Origin: Streptomyces sp. MMG1533
GTDB taxonomy: Bacteria; Actinomycetota; Actinomycetes; Streptomycetales; Streptomycetaceae
Direction of reading: 5' to 3'
Length of the DNA: 64,000 nt
Assembly (NCBI RefSeq): GCF_001279775.1
Contig: NZ_LGDG01000028.1
Location: forward strand, 1-64,000
The notes beneath the pieces were generated by a model, which did no database searches, was not told the DNA's origin, and saw only the letters and a program-made list of their open reading frames with translations. The translations under genes were made by a program, and so were the position numbers. Position 1 is the stretch's first letter. Every line of letters begins with the position of its first letter. This document shows, piece by piece, positions 6,972 to 15,260 of the stretch.

Positions 6972-8698
6972 GCCGAACCCCGGCCGGTCAGCAGGTAGTT
7001 GGGGCCGGTGGTGTAGTGCTTGTTGATGTCGGCGGCGCCCGACCGTTCCTTGGACAGCAGTGTCCCGGCCGTGACCATCGCCTTCACCGGCAGCGCCGGT
7101 GCGTCCAGGACCAGGGCGCGCAGCGCCGCCCCGGCCTCCCCGCCGAGCCGGTCGACCGCCTCCGTCAACCGCTCCCGCACCAGCGCCAGCAGCGCGGGCA
7201 GCGGGGCGCGACCCTGCCGGGCGAGCCCGAACGCGTAGGCGCCCGCGCACAGATGGACGGTGATGGTGGCGAACAGGTCGGCGACCGGCCCGTCGCCCCG
7301 GACGAAGGTCCGCATGTCGTCGAAGCCCCACGGCCCGGGGAGTACGGCGTCCAGCCGCTCGGTGTTGACGCGGGGCCCGTCGTTGTCCTTGAACAGCAGC
7401 CGCACACTGCCCGGTCGCAGCACCAGTGAGACGTTCTGCTGGTGCGACTCCAGGGCGATCCCGTACCCGAAGAGCGTGGTCTGCCAGTCGAAGAGCAGCG
7501 TCAGACAGGCATCGAGGAGAGCAAGAGGGTCCCCGTCGTGGAAACGGTCGGCGAGGTGCTCGATGACGGCCCGTCCGTCTGGGGCCTCCGCGAGGAGTGC
7601 CGCCATCGGTACGACCACGGAGTCGTCGAGCCCGGCCGGGTGACGCCGGCACAGGACGGCGAGCAGCTCGTGCCCGGCGTGCGCGTAGGTCGTCTCGTCG
7701 GCGTGCAGGACCGTGTCCCGGAAACGGGGTTCACGGGCGATCACCGCCTCCAGCAGCCGCTGCCCCGCCGCGCCGTCCACGAGCGTCCCGGGCTTGACGG
7801 ACCGCTTGTTGCGCAGGCCCAACGTGGCGGTGGCCAAGGGGAGTTTGAGGTGCAGGGCCGGGTCCGCAGCCGTCGCCACGGTACGCATCGACAGGGTCGG
7901 CACGACTTCGAGGTGGGCCCGGTCGGCGAGCACGGCGCTGCCCGCGAGGCCGGTTGCCCGCAGCGCCTCGTCGAGAGGGGCACCGAGCGTCAACGGGTGG
8001 ACCGGCAACGCCACATGCGTGCGCTGCAACTCCGGCAGACCGAGCACCGCCGGGGAGGGCCACAACGCCGGAAGCGCGCCTGTCAGGGTGACCGCGTCCC
8101 GGGGCACGGCGAGCCAGCGCAACGCGAACCGAGGATGGAACTCGGGTGCGTAGGCGCGCAGTTGGTCGCCGGTGAGTCCCGAACGTCCGCGTGCCGTCGG
8201 GTAGACGGGATGATCGAGCCGGGCGGCGAGTGTGTCGTACGCCAGGCCGGCGGTCAGGCCGGTCCAGCGTGCCGGGTCGTGGCCGTGCCGGGCGGTCAGC
8301 AGCCCGGCCGGCTCCGACCGCGTGGCCGCGTGCAGCCGCATCGTGGCCAGCGTCTGGCGGCACTCCTCGGCGAACGCGTCGAAGCCGCCCCGGTCCTCGG
8401 GCTCGGCGAGCGCACACAGTGCGCCGAGCACGCTGTCGCATGAGGTCAGCTCGGCGCCGTCGGACTCGCGCACGAGGTGCGGCAGCCGCGCGGCGTACAC
8501 GCACTGGTAACCGTCCTCGGTGACCGGCAGCAGCAGGGCGTCGCCTTCCGGCGCCGGCAGCCGCAGCCAGTCGCCGTCCGGCCGGGGTACGACGGTGCTT
8601 CGGGTGCGCAGCCCGACCACGTCCTCGCGCAGGAGGGCGCTCAGCACGCGCGTGAGCAGTTCCGGCGCACAGGCGTCCGTGGCGGCCGGCGCGGTCAC
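6968..8698 (-). CDS. IucA/IucC-family NIS siderophore synthetase (second)
   Basis: This 576-aa protein is a second NIS synthetase paralogue. Family blocks are VALPVHPLTLG (about 235), TLSMRTVAT followed by HLKLPLATATLGLRNKRSVK (about 265-300), YGIALESHQQNVSLVL (about 425) and LLFKDNDGPRVN, with the C-terminal FhuF-like segment after that. The synthetase two genes downstream has FRDLEG where this has FKDNDG, so the two are not duplicates and probably act on different substrates in sequence. The GTG start at 8698 overlaps the ATP-grasp stop by four bases (GTGA) and the stop overlaps the MFS relic start (ATGA), so the gene is fully embedded in a coupled operon. Confidence 0.87.
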   Translation of the reverse strand: MTAPAATDACAPELLTRVLSALLREDVVGLRTRSTVVPRPDGDWLRLPAPEGDALLLPVTEDGYQCVYAARLPHLVRESDGAELTSCDSVLGALCALAEPEDRGGFDAFAEECRQTLATMRLHAATRSEPAGLLTARHGHDPARWTGLTAGLAYDTLAARLDHPVYPTARGRSGLTGDQLRAYAPEFHPRFALRWLAVPRDAVTLTGALPALWPSPAVLGLPELQRTHVALPVHPLTLGAPLDEALRATGLAGSAVLADRAHLEVVPTLSMRTVATAADPALHLKLPLATATLGLRNKRSVKPGTLVDGAAGQRLLEAVIAREPRFRDTVLHADETTYAHAGHELLAVLCRRHPAGLDDSVVVPMAALLAEAPDGRAVIEHLADRFHDGDPLALLDACLTLLFDWQTTLFGYGIALESHQQNVSLVLRPGSVRLLFKDNDGPRVNTERLDAVLPGPWGFDDMRTFVRGDGPVADLFATITVHLCAGAYAFGLARQGRAPLPALLALVRERLTEAVDRLGGEAGAALRALVLDAPALPVKAMVTAGTLLSKERSGAADINKHYTTGPNYLLTGRGSA

Positions 8699-9885
8699 GG
8701 CTGAATCTCCCAGCGCCGGGCGGCCAGGAACTCGGCCGAGACGCGGTCCACCGTCGACTGGTCCGTGCCGCAAGCCCGCAGCACGCCGAGGTAATCGCGG
8801 TTGGTGCGGTACAGCGCGTGCCGCTCGCCCACCGACCGCAGTGGACGGTACGTCAGATGGACGCCGTCGACGGTGAGTTCGGTGGCGGCCGGAGCGCCGA
8901 CGAGGGTTCCGGCACGGTCGGCGCACGGGTACTCCAGGCACGCGGCCCCGTCACGGCGGGCGCCCAGGCCGGCCGGGAGCGGCTCGCCCAGGTGGGTGCG
9001 CAGGATGTGCTCGAAGAGCGGTATGTCCAGCAGCCGGGCCAGCAGCAGGTCGCACTGGTCGCCGATGGCACGGTAGTTGACCTCGATGATCCGTGCCCGG
9101 CCCGCATGCACCACGAACTCGGTGTGGCAGGCGCCGAACCCGACGCCCAGCGCGTCCAGTTGCTCCAGGACCTGTGCGACGACCGGCTCGGGATGGGCCG
9201 GGACGAAGGTGAGCCTCTCCTCGATGAAGTACGGGGGCGGCGACAGCTCGGTGTGGAAACCGCCCAGGACATGGCGGGCGGTGCCGTCGCCGAGGGTCTC
9301 CAGGGTGTACAGCTCGCCGGGGAGGTACTCCTCGACGACCAGTACGGCACCCGGGCGCCGGTCCAGGATCTCCTTCGAGCAGGTGACCAGTTCCTCGGAG
9401 TTCTCGACGAGGACGACGTCCTCGCTGGCCACGCCCTCGCGCGGCTTGACCACACAGGGGTACGGGGCGTCGAGCGCGGCGGGTTCGGTGAGCTCGGCCG
9501 ACCACACCCCGTCCACGCCGTCCACGCCGTCCACGCCGGCCGCGGCGAGTCGGCGGCGCATCTCGGCCTTGTCCTTGGTGCGCAGGGCGGCCCGCCAGTC
9601 CTTGCCGGGCAGGCCGAAGTAGGCGGCTGCCAGGGCGGCCTGGGTCTGGAGGTGGTCGCTGTTGGTGAAGACGGCGTCGGGACGGTGATGCGTGGAGATC
9701 CGGGTGATCACGGCCCGGAAGTCGCGGACGTCGCACTCCAGGATCGCGACGTCCGGATACGTGGCCCGGTGCGCGTCGGGCTGGTCGGTGAGGACGGTGA
9801 CGTCCAGGCCCAGGCGGGCGGCGGCGGGCAGAAAGCCCTCGGTGACGGAGTCGGTCGGATTGAGGGCGAGCAGGTACAGGCGCAT
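8695..9885 (-). CDS. ATP-grasp ligase, first gene of the siderophore operon
   Basis: This 396-aa protein has an N-terminal Rossmann-like lobe (1-100) and an ATP-grasp fold (about 110-320): PYPCVVKPREGVASEDVVL carries the ATP lysine, VVEEYLPGELYTLETLG the acidic ATP/Mg loop and IIEVNYRAIGDQ the metal-binding E-x-N. ATP-grasp enzymes make amide bonds from an acyl-phosphate intermediate, so it may prepare or extend an amino acid unit for the two NIS synthetases. A 9-base unit repeated in tandem at about 9508-9538 encodes VDGVDGVDGV in a surface loop. ATG 9885 begins the operon. The 400-base divergent region upstream holds an iron-box-like palindrome. Substrate unknown. Confidence 0.8.
   Translation of the reverse strand: MRLYLLALNPTDSVTEGFLPAAARLGLDVTVLTDQPDAHRATYPDVAILECDVRDFRAVITRISTHHRPDAVFTNSDHLQTQAALAAAYFGLPGKDWRAALRTKDKAEMRRRLAAAGVDGVDGVDGVWSAELTEPAALDAPYPCVVKPREGVASEDVVLVENSEELVTCSKEILDRRPGAVLVVEEYLPGELYTLETLGDGTARHVLGGFHTELSPPPYFIEERLTFVPAHPEPVVAQVLEQLDALGVGFGACHTEFVVHAGRARIIEVNYRAIGDQCDLLLARLLDIPLFEHILRTHLGEPLPAGLGARRDGAACLEYPCADRAGTLVGAPAATELTVDGVHLTYRPLRSVGERHALYRTNRDYLGVLRACGTDQSTVDRVSAEFLAARRWEIQP
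9508..9538 (+). repeat. Tandem 9-base repeat inside the ATP-grasp gene
   Basis: Three adjacent copies of GTCCACGCC (read on the plus strand) encode a Val-Asp-Gly run in the ATP-grasp ligase. The unit keeps the reading frame, so slippage would change only loop length. It is too short and too regular to be a CRISPR-type repeat. Confidence 0.7.
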
Positions 9886-10283
9886 GACTCTGAGACAACT
9901 TCCACTAGCGGGTGGGGGGTTGACGCGGCCGCACGCGCGGTGCGGCCCGCACCGAGAACAGCGGGAGTTGCCTACTTCACCGGGATCTCCACGCCGGTCG
10001 CCTTCGCCACGTCCATGCGTATCTGCTCCGCGGCCTGCACGACGAGGCCCGGTGCCGGCGCGCCGGGTCGCTGTCGGGTCGGCCCCTGGACGTGCTGTGG
10101 CCGGTGCTGCCGACCCTGCTGCTGGGTCTGGTGGTCGGTTTTCAAGTGACTGCGGCATCCCTGTGACGTGCGGGTTTTGTGATCACGCGGGAGAACCCCC
10201 TTGATCACTGCCCTGTGATCTTACAGGTAAGGTAAGCCTTGCCTGTCTGACTTCCCGCCCGATTTCCCTGCTCTGGAGCGCCG
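9886..10283. other. Divergent siderophore/FhuF control region with gene debris
   Basis: This roughly 400-base gap separates the siderophore operon from the FhuF-like gene. The right end holds the iron-box-like palindrome. The middle shows coding-like debris: a minus-strand frame ending at 9972 whose last residues read AAEQIRMDVAKATGVEIPVK, like a real protein C-terminus, and a plus-strand stretch ending near 10165 that reads RPLDVLWPVLPTLLLGLVVG, like a membrane helix. Neither has a credible start. They may be remnants of uptake genes lost from the locus, but no family can be fixed. Confidence 0.35.
10223..10246. promoter_or_regulatory. Iron-box-like palindrome (DmdR/IdeR-type operator)
   Basis: The arms ACAGGTAAGG and CCTTGCCTGT flank TAAG; nine of ten arm positions pair. 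The core overlaps the actinobacterial iron-box pattern TTAGGTTAGGCTAACCTAA at roughly two thirds of positions. It lies 38 bases before the FhuF-like start and about 340 bases before the divergent siderophore operon. Fe(II)-loaded DmdR/IdeR repressors bind such sites, which fits the genes on both sides. Assignment is by pattern only. Confidence 0.6.
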
Positions 10284-11129
10284 ATGTCCGTGGCCCTGAA
10301 GACCTCGCCGGACGGTGCCGTCACCCATGCCCTGGCCGACGTCTACGGGCGACTGGCCGGCGTCTGCGAAGCGCTCACCGTGCGGATCGCGGAGCCGGGC
10401 GACGGAGCGGCTCAAGTGGGCGTGACGGCAGAACAACTGACGTCGGATCAAGGCAAGCTCGACGCCTTCGTCGATGCCGAGGCCGCCCGGATCGAGGGCC
10501 GCTACGGGATGGTCCCGCGACGCCATGTCGCCGCCTCCCGCGCCCTGCACGACTACGCCTGGTCCGTCGGGCTGCTGATGGGCGGCGTCTGGTATCTCGA
10601 ACGGCGCGTGCCCCGGATCCGGCCTGAGGACCTCCGGCTGGACCTCGCCTCCGGCACCTACGTGATCACCCCGGGCGCCGAACTCGCCTGCCTCGCCGGC
10701 GACCCGGTGGCCGCGCTGCCCGGTGTGCTGACGCTCCCTCAGGAGCAGCAGCTGCGGGCCGCGTTGAGGATGGCCGTCGCCGATCACATGCGTCCATTGC
10801 TGGCCGCGATCGGCCCGACCGTACGACGCGGCGCGCGCACTCTGTGGGGCATGGTCTCCGACGACCTCGTCTCCGGGATCTGGTACCTCGGCCGGATGCT
10901 CGGCCAGGAGGGTGATGCCCTGCGGGCCGCCACCGACGTCCTGCCGGCCCCCGTGGCGCCGTACCCCTCCGGCGCCGACTTCCGCCACCTGGTGGGCGAC
11001 GACGGCCGACGGCACGTCACGCGCACCCGCGCCGGCTGCTGCATGTTCTACGCGATCCGGCCGGCCGAGGCCTGCGTGACCTGCCCCCGCACCTGCGACG
11101 CCGAGCGGCTGCGGAGGCTGGAGGGCTGA
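10284..11129 (+). CDS. FhuF-like [2Fe-2S] ferric-siderophore reductase
   Basis: This 281-aa protein ends in the FhuF cysteine signature: C252-C253-x10-C264-x2-C267 (GCCMFYA then EACVTCPRTC), which ligates an unusual [2Fe-2S] cluster in the E. coli ferric reductase. The rest is the alpha-helical FhuF body. It probably reduces Fe(III) in imported siderophores to release Fe(II) in the cytoplasm. It is transcribed away from the NIS siderophore operon across a shared region with an iron-box-like palindrome 38 bases before its ATG, so iron-repressed co-expression is likely. It converges with an ABC exporter gene with only 13 bp between stops. Confidence 0.82.
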   Translation: MSVALKTSPDGAVTHALADVYGRLAGVCEALTVRIAEPGDGAAQVGVTAEQLTSDQGKLDAFVDAEAARIEGRYGMVPRRHVAASRALHDYAWSVGLLMGGVWYLERRVPRIRPEDLRLDLASGTYVITPGAELACLAGDPVAALPGVLTLPQEQQLRAALRMAVADHMRPLLAAIGPTVRRGARTLWGMVSDDLVSGIWYLGRMLGQEGDALRAATDVLPAPVAPYPSGADFRHLVGDDGRRHVTRTRAGCCMFYAIRPAEACVTCPRTCDAERLRRLEG

Positions 11130-11142
11130 GCGCCCTCAGGCG

Positions 11143-12897
11143 TCACCCGGCCGTCGCCAGGAACTGCGTGGCGGCCAGCTCCGCGTACAGCGGGTCGGCG
11201 GCGACCAGTTCACGATGGGTGCCCACCGCCCGCACCCGCCCGGCGTCCATCACGACGATCCGGTCCGCCATCGTCACCGTGGACAACCGGTGCGCGACCA
11301 CCAGCACCGTCGTCGTACGGGCGACATCCGCGACGGTGTCGCGCAGCGCCGCCTCGTTCACCGCGTCCAGCTGCGAGGTGGCCTCGTCCAGGAGGAGCAG
11401 CCGGGGGCGGCGCAACAGGGCACGGGCGATGGCGACGCGCTGGCGCTCGCCGCCCGACAGCTTGGTGCCGCGATGCCCGACCAGCGTGTCGAGGCCCTTG
11501 GGCAGCTTGGCCACCAGACCGTCGAGGCGGGTCGTCTTCAGCACCCTGGTGAGCGCGTCCTCGCCCGCCTCCGGGTTGCCCAGCAGCAGGTTGTCCCGCA
11601 GCGAACCCGACAGCACCGGTGCGTCCTGCTCGACATAGCCGATCGCGGACCGCAGCCGGGGCAGCTCCCAGTCCACGACGTCCCGCCCGTCGAGCGTGAT
11701 CAGCCCGGACTCCGGGTCGTAGAACCGCTCTATGAGGGAGAAGACGGTGGTCTTGCCCGCGCCGGACGGGCCGACGAACGCCGTCATGCCCTGGGCGGGC
11801 ACCTCGAAGGTCACGCCGTGGTGGACGTACGGCAGGTCCTCGGCGTACCGGAAACGGACACCCGCGAAGGCGACGGCCGCGGGCTCGGCGCCGGGGGAGG
11901 GCAACGGCGCGGGCAGGTCCGCCGGTTCGGCCGGCAACCGCAGCGCTTCCTGGATCCGGGCGAGGGCCGCGGCACCCGTCTGGTACTGGGTGATCGCGCC
12001 GACGACCTGCTGGATCGGCGACATGAGATAGAAGACGTACAGCAGGAACGCGACCAGTGTGCCCACGTCGATCGCATCGGTCGCCACCCGCGCCCCGCCC
12101 ACCGCGAGCACCGTGATGAACGCGATCTGCATGGCCAGCCCCGCCGTGTTGCCCGCCGCCGCCGACCACTTGGCGGCCCGCACGCTCTGCCGCCACGATT
12201 CCTCGGCGGCCGCGTGCAGCGTCCGCTCCTCGCGGTGTTCGGCGCCGGACGCCTTCACCGTGCGCAGCGCGCCGAGGATCCGCTCCAGCGAGGCGCCCAT
12301 CACGCCGACCGCGTCCTGTGCCCGCCGGCTGGCCCGGTTGATGCGCGGCACGATCACGCCGAGGACCGTGCCCGCGCCCAGGATCACGGCCAGTGTGACG
12401 CCCAGCAGTACCGGATCCACCAGCCCCATCATGACCACCGTCGCGACGAGCGTGAGCCCGCCCGTGCCGAGGCCGACGAGCGAGTCGGTGGTGACCTCAC
12501 GCAGCAGGGTGGTGTCCGAGGTTATGCGGGCCATCAGGTCGCCCGGCTCGGTCCGGTCGACGGCCGTGATGCGCAGCCGCAGCAGATACGACGACAGGGC
12601 GCGCCGCGCGCCGAGCACCACCGACTCCGCGGTGCGCCGCAGCACGTACGAACCCAGCGCGCCCAGCGCCGCGTTGGCGACCACCAGTCCCGACATGGCG
12701 ATCAACGCCCCGGTGATCGTCCGGTCGTGCGACAGGTCGTCGATCAACTCCCGTGCCACCAGCGGCAGCAGCAGTCCGGTGGCCCCGGTGACGAGCGAGA
12801 GCAGGGCGCCCGCCAGCAGGGACCACCGGTGCGGTCGTACGTAACCGAGGAGCAGCCGCCACGCGGGCGGGCCGGACTCGGTCTCTGCGATGCTCAC
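11143..12897 (-). CDS. Fused ABC exporter (permease plus ATPase half-transporter)
   Basis: This 584-aa protein has an N-terminal six-helix exporter domain (about residues 20-310) and a C-terminal ATPase with Walker [10 protein letters not shown] (about 376), signature LSGGERQR (about 478) and Walker [10 protein letters not shown] (about 498). It would act as a homodimer or with a partner half-transporter, pumping substrate outwards or flipping lipids. The start is GTG 12897 with GAGGAG upstream. Next to a siderophore cluster whose MFS exporter is degenerate, it is a reasonable candidate siderophore exporter, but no iron box is seen in front of it and multidrug export is equally possible. Confidence 0.85.
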   Translation of the reverse strand: MSIAETESGPPAWRLLLGYVRPHRWSLLAGALLSLVTGATGLLLPLVARELIDDLSHDRTITGALIAMSGLVVANAALGALGSYVLRRTAESVVLGARRALSSYLLRLRITAVDRTEPGDLMARITSDTTLLREVTTDSLVGLGTGGLTLVATVVMMGLVDPVLLGVTLAVILGAGTVLGVIVPRINRASRRAQDAVGVMGASLERILGALRTVKASGAEHREERTLHAAAEESWRQSVRAAKWSAAAGNTAGLAMQIAFITVLAVGGARVATDAIDVGTLVAFLLYVFYLMSPIQQVVGAITQYQTGAAALARIQEALRLPAEPADLPAPLPSPGAEPAAVAFAGVRFRYAEDLPYVHHGVTFEVPAQGMTAFVGPSGAGKTTVFSLIERFYDPESGLITLDGRDVVDWELPRLRSAIGYVEQDAPVLSGSLRDNLLLGNPEAGEDALTRVLKTTRLDGLVAKLPKGLDTLVGHRGTKLSGGERQRVAIARALLRRPRLLLLDEATSQLDAVNEAALRDTVADVARTTTVLVVAHRLSTVTMADRIVVMDAGRVRAVGTHRELVAADPLYAELAATQFLATAG

Positions 12898-12934
12898 GGC
12901 GCTCCTCGGAAGTCGGGCGGAGCACTCAGGCTAC

Positions 12935-13313
12935 GTCGGCTCCCTCCCGCGGGGCGGGCCGGTCGCGTGCCACGCAGACCACGGGCGCGTGGTCGCCTCC
13001 GCCGGGCAGACAGCCGTGGTGCTCGCGGTGGGCGCCACGCTCGACCCGGTGTTCCGCGCCACCTCGGGCCTCGACCTCGTCGTGCTCTACGCGTCCACCG
13101 CCCGCCTCTTCGACGAGGCCGCACTGCGCACGGCCGTCCTGGCCGCCGCGCACGCCGACGTCGTCCTCGTCGGACCGGTCCTCCCCGGCACCTCTGCCCG
13201 ACAGGTCGCCGACACCCTGGTGCACGTCCCGCACCGGCGGCCGGCCATCGGTGGAGCGGACGGCCGGGGGCGAGGAGAGGCTCGCCCGGGCCGTGCGGGA
13301 CTTCCTGCGGTGA
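12935..13313 (+). pseudogene. Transketolase C-terminal domain relic
   Basis: The plus strand reads AVVLAVGATLDPVFRATSGL, then DLVVLYASTARLFDEAALR, then DVVLVGPVLPGTSARQVADT and LVHVPHR, which resembles the C-terminal domain of transketolase-like proteins (VLVEPYLAGTS and DVPHR type blocks). The frame then shifts: GEERLARAVRDFLR and a TGA at 13311-13313 continue in a different register, restoring a plausible family ending. There is no N-terminal thiamine-diphosphate domain, as the upstream side is the ABC gene on the other strand. It is best read as a truncated, frameshifted relic. The family match is by eye only. Confidence 0.4.
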
Positions 13314-13411
13314 CCGGGCGGTGGACGGCTCGGGATGCCGTCCCGTTACTGATCAGTCACGCGTAGGGTCGGGGCAGGGACAGACACGAGCCGATGGAAG
13401 GGGCCGGCACC

Positions 13412-14500
13412 ATGGCGCAGGAAGTACGCGGCGTGATCGCACCGGGCAAGGACGAGCCGGTGCGATTGGAGACGATCGTGGTGCCGGATCCCGGTCCCGG
13501 TGAGGCCGTGGTGCAGGTGCAGGCCTGCGGGGTGTGTCACACCGACCTGCATTACAAGCAGGGCGGCATCAGCGACGACTTCCCCTTCCTGCTCGGCCAC
13601 GAGGCGGCGGGCGTCGTCGAGTCGGTGGGCGCGGGGGTGACCGATGTCGCCCCCGGCGACTTCGTGATCCTCAACTGGCGTGCGGTGTGCGGGCGTTGCC
13701 GGGCCTGTCTGCGCGGGCAGCCCTGGTACTGCTTCGACACCCACAACGCCGAGCAGAAGATGACCCTCGCCTCGACCGGCCAGGAACTGTCCCCGGCCCT
13801 GGGCATCGGCGCGTTCGCCGAGAAGACCCTGGTGGCCGCCGGGCAGTGCACGAAGGTGGACCCGTCGGTCTCGGCGCAGGTCGCCGGTCTGCTCGGCTGC
13901 GGGGTCATGGCCGGAATCGGTGCCGCGATCAACACCGGGCAGGTCGGCCGTGGGGACACGGTCGCCGTCATCGGCTGCGGCGGCGTCGGGGACGCGGCGA
14001 TCGCCGGAGCGAACCTGGCGGGCGCGGCGAAGATCATCGCGGTCGACATCGACGACCGCAAACTGGAGACTGCCCGCTCCATGGGCGCCACCCACACGGT
14101 CAACTCCCGCGAGACCGATCCGGTGGAGGCGATCCGCGAGCTGACCGGCGGTTTCGGTGCAGACGTGGTCATCGAGGCGGTCGGCCGCCCGGAAACCTAC
14201 AAGCAGGCGTTCTACGCCCGCGACCTGGCCGGCACGGTGGTCCTGGTCGGCGTACCCACCCCGGAGATGAAGCTGGAACTGCCGCTCCTCGACGTCTTCG
14301 GGCGGGGCGGCGCTCTGAAGTCCTCCTGGTACGGAGACTGCCTGCCCTCCCGTGACTTCCCGATGCTGATCGACCTGCACCTCCAGGGCCGCCTGGACCT
14401 GGGCGCGTTCGTGACCGAGACCATCCAGCTCGACGAGGTGGAGAAGGCGTTCGAGCGCATGCACCACGGTGACGTCCTGCGCTCGGTGGTGGTGCTGTGA
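13412..14500 (+). CDS. mscR: S-(hydroxymethyl)mycothiol dehydrogenase (formaldehyde detoxification)
   Basis: This 362-aa zinc-dependent medium-chain dehydrogenase oxidises the adduct of formaldehyde and mycothiol with NAD. Visible ligands are catalytic C42 ([11 protein letters not shown]) and H63 (GHEAAG), and the structural zinc set C93-x2-C96-x2-C99-x7-C107. The dinucleotide loop is [12 protein letters not shown] near 188. The segment [20 protein letters not shown] is characteristic of the mycothiol-dependent branch. ATG 13412 is preferred over an ATG at 13394 because GGAAGGGG lies eight bases before it. Its stop overlaps the start of a metallo-hydrolase, the usual actinobacterial pair for completing formaldehyde oxidation to formate. 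Confidence 0.88.
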   Translation: MAQEVRGVIAPGKDEPVRLETIVVPDPGPGEAVVQVQACGVCHTDLHYKQGGISDDFPFLLGHEAAGVVESVGAGVTDVAPGDFVILNWRAVCGRCRACLRGQPWYCFDTHNAEQKMTLASTGQELSPALGIGAFAEKTLVAAGQCTKVDPSVSAQVAGLLGCGVMAGIGAAINTGQVGRGDTVAVIGCGGVGDAAIAGANLAGAAKIIAVDIDDRKLETARSMGATHTVNSRETDPVEAIRELTGGFGADVVIEAVGRPETYKQAFYARDLAGTVVLVGVPTPEMKLELPLLDVFGRGGALKSSWYGDCLPSRDFPMLIDLHLQGRLDLGAFVTETIQLDEVEKAFERMHHGDVLRSVVVL

Positions 14501-15129
14501 TGACCGCGCGCATCGAACGCCTCGTCACCTCCGGACAGTTCACGCTCGACGGCGGCACCTGGGACGTCGACAACAACGTGTGGATCGTCGGCGACGACCA
14601 CGAGGCCGTGGTCATCGACGCCGCCCACGACGCCGACGCCATCCTGGCGGCCGTCGGTGACCGCCGCCTGACGGCCATCGTGTGCACCCACGCCCACAAC
14701 GACCACATCGACGCCGCGCCCGCCCTCGCGGACCGTACCGGTGCCACGATCTGGCTGCACCCCGACGACCTGCCGCTGTGGAAGCAGACCCACCCGGACC
14801 GGGACCCCGACGCCTGGCTGCAGGACGGCCAGGTCATCGGGGCCGCCGGCGCTGATCTGCGGGTCCTGCACACCCCGGGGCACGCGCCCGGCGCGGTCTG
14901 CCTGTACGACCCGGACCTCGCCACCGTCTTCACCGGCGACACCCTCTTCCAGGGCGGCCCCGGCGCCACCGGCCGCTCCTACTCCCACTTCCCGACGATC
15001 ATCGACTCGATCCGCGACCGCCTGCTGGCGCTCCCGCCCGAGACGAAGGTCTTCACCGGTCACGGCGACCCGACGACCATCGGCGCCGAGGCCCCGCACC
15101 TTCAGGAGTGGATCGCCCGGGGCCACTGA
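14500..15129 (+). CDS. MBL-fold hydrolase paired with the mycothiol dehydrogenase
   Basis: This 209-aa metallo-beta-lactamase-fold protein has the dinuclear metal motif THAHNDHID (H64, H66, D68, H69), HTPGHAPGAV with the third histidine, TGDTLFQGGPG with the bridging aspartate, and the terminal GHGDPTT. Glyoxalase II-like members hydrolyse thioesters. Behind mscR it probably cleaves S-formyl-mycothiol to formate and mycothiol, an inference from conserved gene order (M. tuberculosis Rv2259-Rv2260). ATG 14500 shares one base with the mscR stop (TGATG); a GTG three bases earlier is an alternative start. Cytoplasmic, no signal peptide. Confidence 0.8.
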   Translation: MTARIERLVTSGQFTLDGGTWDVDNNVWIVGDDHEAVVIDAAHDADAILAAVGDRRLTAIVCTHAHNDHIDAAPALADRTGATIWLHPDDLPLWKQTHPDRDPDAWLQDGQVIGAAGADLRVLHTPGHAPGAVCLYDPDLATVFTGDTLFQGGPGATGRSYSHFPTIIDSIRDRLLALPPETKVFTGHGDPTTIGAEAPHLQEWIARGH

Positions 15130-15260
15130 CCCACCGCGGGCCGCCTGCAGCACACCGCCGCAGCGCCCACCCGACGCCGAAGCCGAAGCGGTCGAAGCGC
15201 CCCCGGCACATGGAGCCCGCGCGGGTCGGCAGGACCACCAGCGGCGGTTACTCTTCGCTG

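Noticed and set aside
4888..7026. Plus-strand open frame of over 700 codons across the siderophore synthetases
   Set aside because: It is antisense to two clear NIS synthetases and has biased Gly/Val/Arg composition without motifs.
9508..9538. Possible CRISPR repeat
   Set aside because: Nine-base units with no spacers, in frame within a coding region; no array or cas gene is present anywhere in the window.
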